12,500 nucleotides of DNA, taken from assembly GCA_015478945.1 (NCBI GenBank), contig JABUQX010078252.1:1-12500 (forward strand). Direction: 5' to 3'. The position numbers and the translations under genes were made by a program. This document shows, in pieces, positions 9,690 through 12,500 of the stretch. Position 1 is the stretch's first letter; each line of letters begins with the position of its first letter. Source of the stretch: Trachelipus rathkii. Lineage: Eukaryota > Arthropoda > Malacostraca > Isopoda > Trachelipodidae. Below the pieces are notes generated by a model that saw only the letters and a list, made by a program, of their open reading frames with translations, was not told where the DNA came from and ran no database searches.

Positions 9690-10035
9690 TCAAAAAGGTT
9701 TTTTGCTACAGAGAAACAATTTGCAAACGCAAAAGGAAATGTTAATCTTTCTTGCTTCCCCATTGTAATGGAAAACAAGAAATATTGTTTTCTGTTTACG
9801 AAAAATGTTTAAAATTATTTTATAAATTATTTTATAAATTATTTTATATAGCATAAAATGTTTGAAAACTGTTAGGAAACAATTCTGAAACACATTTATG
9901 TTCGTATAACAATGTTCCCCAGTATGTTTCCAGGAAATTCTAATGTTAATAAAAGTGTCTCAATGTATGTTATAGGAACAAAAATGTCAAGAGCAAGACC
10001 TAAAATTACATACACTTACTTGCAAAGTGTTCATA
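9690..10035. other. Non-repetitive island between TA arrays
   Basis: A 345-base island with abrupt borders to TA repeat on both sides. It contains a 12-bp tandem repeat (see 9814-9849), paired AAAATGTTT strings near 9802 and 9856, and TTTCCAGGAAA (9927-9937), a small palindrome. Short frames cross it on both strands, but each runs into TA repeat or the tandem repeat and none resembles a known protein. It may be a relic of unique DNA around which TA arrays expanded. Confidence 0.55.
9814..9849. repeat. 12-bp tandem repeat, three copies
   Basis: The unit ATTATTTTATAA occurs twice exactly (9814-9825, 9826-9837) and a third time with one mismatch at the last base (9838-9849). It is a small minisatellite, probably of replication-slippage origin. 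It produces an Ile-Ile-Tyr-Lys repeat in the minus-strand frame covering it. Confidence 0.9.
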
Positions 10036-10550
10036 TATATATATTATCTATAGTATTATATTATATAATATATATAATATATAATAGATATATAATATAT
10101 ACTATTAATATATTATATATATATATATATATATATCTATACTATAAGTATATATATAATATTCATAACTATATATATATATACATATATTATATTATAC
10201 TATATATATATATACCTATATTATATATATTATATATATGATATATATAATATTATATAATTATATCCATATATTATATATAAATAATATATACTATATA
10301 TAGTAATACGTAATATCCTTTTCATATACATATACAGTATTACTAATATATATTATATAAATATATATCTATAATATAATATATAATAAACTACTAATAT
10401 ATATAATATAGGTACTACTATATTATATATACTATAGTAATTATAATATACGTAATATTATATAATATATATATAGTATATATACTATATATACATATAA
10501 TAATAAATATATATATATATCGTTATTTATATATATATTTATATATTACT
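10036..10550. repeat. (TA)n domain
   Basis: Dense TA repeats with ATA/ACT interruptions; the longest clean runs lie near 10110-10136 and 10507-10520. No gene was found. The Ile/Tyr-rich frame entering it from 9912 is translated repeat beyond about 10033. Confidence 0.92.
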
Positions 10551-10571
10551 AACATCAATCATTAATGAAAT

Positions 10572-10904
10572 CATTAATAATAATAATAATAACAACTAAA
10601 TAATCAATAATAATAATAATAATATATAATAATAATTAAATAATGTAATAATTTAATAATAATAATAATCATAATATAATAATAAAATCCAATAATAAAA
10701 ATAATAATCACATACACTAATATAATCATAATAATGATAATTAATAACTAAATAATAATGATAATCAATTATAAAAATGATAATAATAATAATTATCAAT
10801 ATAACTAATAATTAATTAATAATAATAGCAATATATAATAATTAAATAATAATAATAATCAATAATAATCAATAATTAATAATAATAAAATATAATAAGA
10901 TAAT
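10572..10904. repeat. (AAT)n trinucleotide block, interrupted
   Basis: About 330 bases built from AAT/ATA/TAA units with interruptions such as CAAT, AAAT, ATCA and GATAAT. The longest clean part is near 10575-10592 (TAATAATAAT...). The strand given is A-rich over T and almost lacks G. It changes abruptly to complex sequence at about 10905. (AAT)n arrays are common in arthropod genomes. Confidence 0.92.
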
Positions 10905-11630
10905 AGTCCAGGAGGTATCCAAACAACAGTTTTGTCTTACTTACGCTTCCAAGCTGATTCCAAACCCGTGCCCCAGGCCACCCAAGAAACAAACAGTCAT
11001 CAATTACTCTGGGAATTCGATCGCTACTATTAATCAGCTAAATTCAAAACCCTCCAGTTGATAGGGCCTACGCACCTGTGAAGTTAAGACAATCGACAAT
11101 CAAAGAGAAGGAAAACCCTACCCAACCCACAATGCTTTTAGACTCTCAGAGTGAACGTATAATCGTAACGTCTGGTTCTTTTGCTGCTACCAAGAACCGG
11201 CGGACTCCACGTATCTCGTTTATCCAGGAACGCTAATACTACAGATCGGATGTCCAGTTTATGCATAAAACTCAAATCGTTACTTCTAATAATGTTAAAC
11301 AAGTAACATATTAAAAATAATATGACCTTCGAATCGATTAAAAGCACGAGCCTCGGTAAACATTATATACCGAATAAAAAAAAAGAAAATGAATAACTTA
11401 TGTACTGCCCTTCTTAAACAATATTATGATCAACAATATTATACTTTATCGTAAAGAAACAAATAACAAAAGAAAGACTATAAAAATATACAAATATGCA
11501 CAAAATTTTTGAGACTTCACTAACGATATTAAAGGGACAACAAGTCAACTAAAACATGAATTCTATTATATACATGCAACCTAATGAATAAAATATGATA
11601 ACTAATTGTATAGATATTATTACAGCACAG
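10905..11630. other. Unassigned island of complex sequence
   Basis: The part 10905-11350 has the most balanced composition in the right half of the window. A plus-strand frame from 10910 to the TAA near 11034 (about 41 codons, no ATG) reads through it, and a minus-strand frame with an ATG covers 11347-11138 (69 codons). Neither contains a motif I can name. A minus-strand segment reading WNQLGS (near 10960) recalls the WN-LP ending of some non-LTR reverse transcriptases, but this is too short to rely on. The right part (11351-11630) is AT-rich with A runs. It is probably a decayed mobile element or unique intergenic DNA. Confidence 0.5.
11172..11200. other. Inverted repeat, 9-bp arms with one wobble
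   Basis: CTGGTTCTT (11172-11180) faces AAGAACCGG (11192-11200) across an 11-base loop. All pairs are Watson-Crick except one T-G. In single-stranded DNA or RNA this would form a stable stem for such AT-rich surroundings. It is too short for a microRNA precursor and lacks the T-run of a terminator. The role is unknown. Confidence 0.6.
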
Positions 11631-12350
11631 TAATATATATACAAGCAAATGCTCCAATATGTAAAACACTCACAGCACTACACTTTACTATAGATCTCCC
11701 ACCAATATATTATATATATATATATTATACTATTAATATCATAAAATATATATAAAATATATATTATATATATAAAATATAATATCTATATATTAAATAT
11801 CAAATAAATAACTTAAATAAATAATTTTACAATATATATACCATATACTTATATAACTATCATTAATAGTATATATAATAATATATAACTATATATATAT
11901 TTATATATATCTATACCTATATATATTACATAGTTATATATATATATAACCTATATAGTATATATATACACTGATATATATATATACTTATGTTCCTCAG
12001 CTATATATATATAATATATATGTACTATAAAATATATAAATATATATAAAATATATATATATATATATATATTATTATAACATTATAAATCATAGATAAC
12101 ATATACTTACTGAAAATGGTCATCATATTATATATGAATAATATTAATACTATATAGAATATATACTATATAATATATTTATATACTGATCTGTATATTT
12201 TTTTATACTCTATGTATATTATATATATTTATTATATAATAAATAATTAATCATATATATATATAATAAGTCTATATTAATACTATATATAATACTATAT
12301 ACATATATATAATTATATATATTACGCACAAATTATATAAGATATATAGA
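11631..12350. repeat. (TA)n domain
   Basis: Interrupted TA repeats with AAATATA and ACTATA variants, the cleanest runs near 11707-11725 and 12047-12071. Short patches (11650-11700, 12100-12130) are non-repetitive but hold no frame. No gene was found. Confidence 0.88.
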
Positions 12351-12500
12351 TATTTTTTCATCAAAAACTAATTTAGAGCATCACTTTTAATGAACAAGCT
12401 TTATATTTAAACCACAAAAATATTTTCAAAATTAAAAATTATTTCCAAAATGGCTGATTCCATTTGTACCACTCATAGGAAAAACCCAGGCGCTTGCATG
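12351..12500. other. Unassigned AT-rich edge
   Basis: After the TA domain the sequence becomes A/T-rich but non-repetitive and turns more balanced from 12448. A plus-strand ATG at 12450 in a favourable context (CAAAATGG) opens a frame that runs 17 codons to the window edge without a stop. That is far too short to call a gene, but it is the one frame that could continue outside the window. Confidence 0.4.

Noticed and set aside
9814..9849. CRISPR-like direct repeats
   Set aside because: The units are 12 bp and directly adjacent with no spacers, in a eukaryotic-looking context; this is a minisatellite.
9578..10241. Overlapping Ile/Tyr-rich frames on both strands
   Set aside because: They are largely translated TA repeat and the 12-bp tandem repeat.
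1..12500. tRNA or rRNA genes
   Set aside because: No GGTTCGA-type T-arm with matching A-box or acceptor pairing was found, and no rRNA-like conserved stretch was seen on either strand.
1..12500. A novel multigene defence or metabolic system
   Set aside because: There are no intact neighbouring genes, and all recognisable coding material belongs to broken retroelements.

Overview
This window looks like non-coding DNA from an animal (metazoan) genome, most likely an invertebrate. It is extremely A+T-rich and dominated by simple repeats: (CT)n, (CA)n/(TA)n, very long interrupted (TA)n domains and an (AAT)n block. No intact protein-coding gene, rRNA or tRNA was found, and nothing suggests bacterial gene organisation. 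The only coding remnants I can identify are two broken Penelope-like retroelements (PLEs). PLEs with a GIY-YIG endonuclease are widespread in crustaceans, other arthropods, molluscs and fish. Together with the abundance of dinucleotide and AAT repeats, this suggests, without proving, a crustacean-like genome.

Layout: 1-575 is unassigned AT-rich DNA, followed by a CT tract (576-657) and more unassigned sequence. A compound CA/TA microsatellite (1005-1052) opens a 2.3 kb interrupted TA domain (to about 3360). On the minus strand, 4663 down to 3623 is PLE copy A: reverse transcriptase from the block before YVDD onward, the thumb/linker, and a GIY-YIG domain. Its 3' trailer (about 3445-3399) carries a terminal motif and an AATAAA. 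A TA array (4664-5267) begins exactly where copy A's reverse transcriptase breaks off. From 5268 to 8100 there is mixed, mostly low-complexity sequence, with a more complex island at 5268-5710 and possible further copies of the PLE terminal motif near 6041 (minus) and 7561 (plus). PLE copy B, a GIY-YIG fragment of a different type, lies on the minus strand at 8820-8571, with a perfect-arm hairpin just beyond it. TA arrays (8881-9689 and 10036-10550) enclose a 345-base island with a 12-bp tandem repeat. An AAT block (10572-10904) is followed by an unassigned complex island (10905-11630) with a strong hairpin, then another TA domain and a short unassigned edge.

No genes act together here. The pattern is transposon debris embedded in expanding microsatellites. 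Two things deserve attention. The PLE remnants keep recognisable residues while changing reading frame every few tens of bases, which suggests consensus indels or recent inactivation rather than long decay. The repeat-rich tracts also show a strong local excess of C over G on the given strand, which may be a sequencing artefact. Family assignments were made by reading translations by eye, not by database search.
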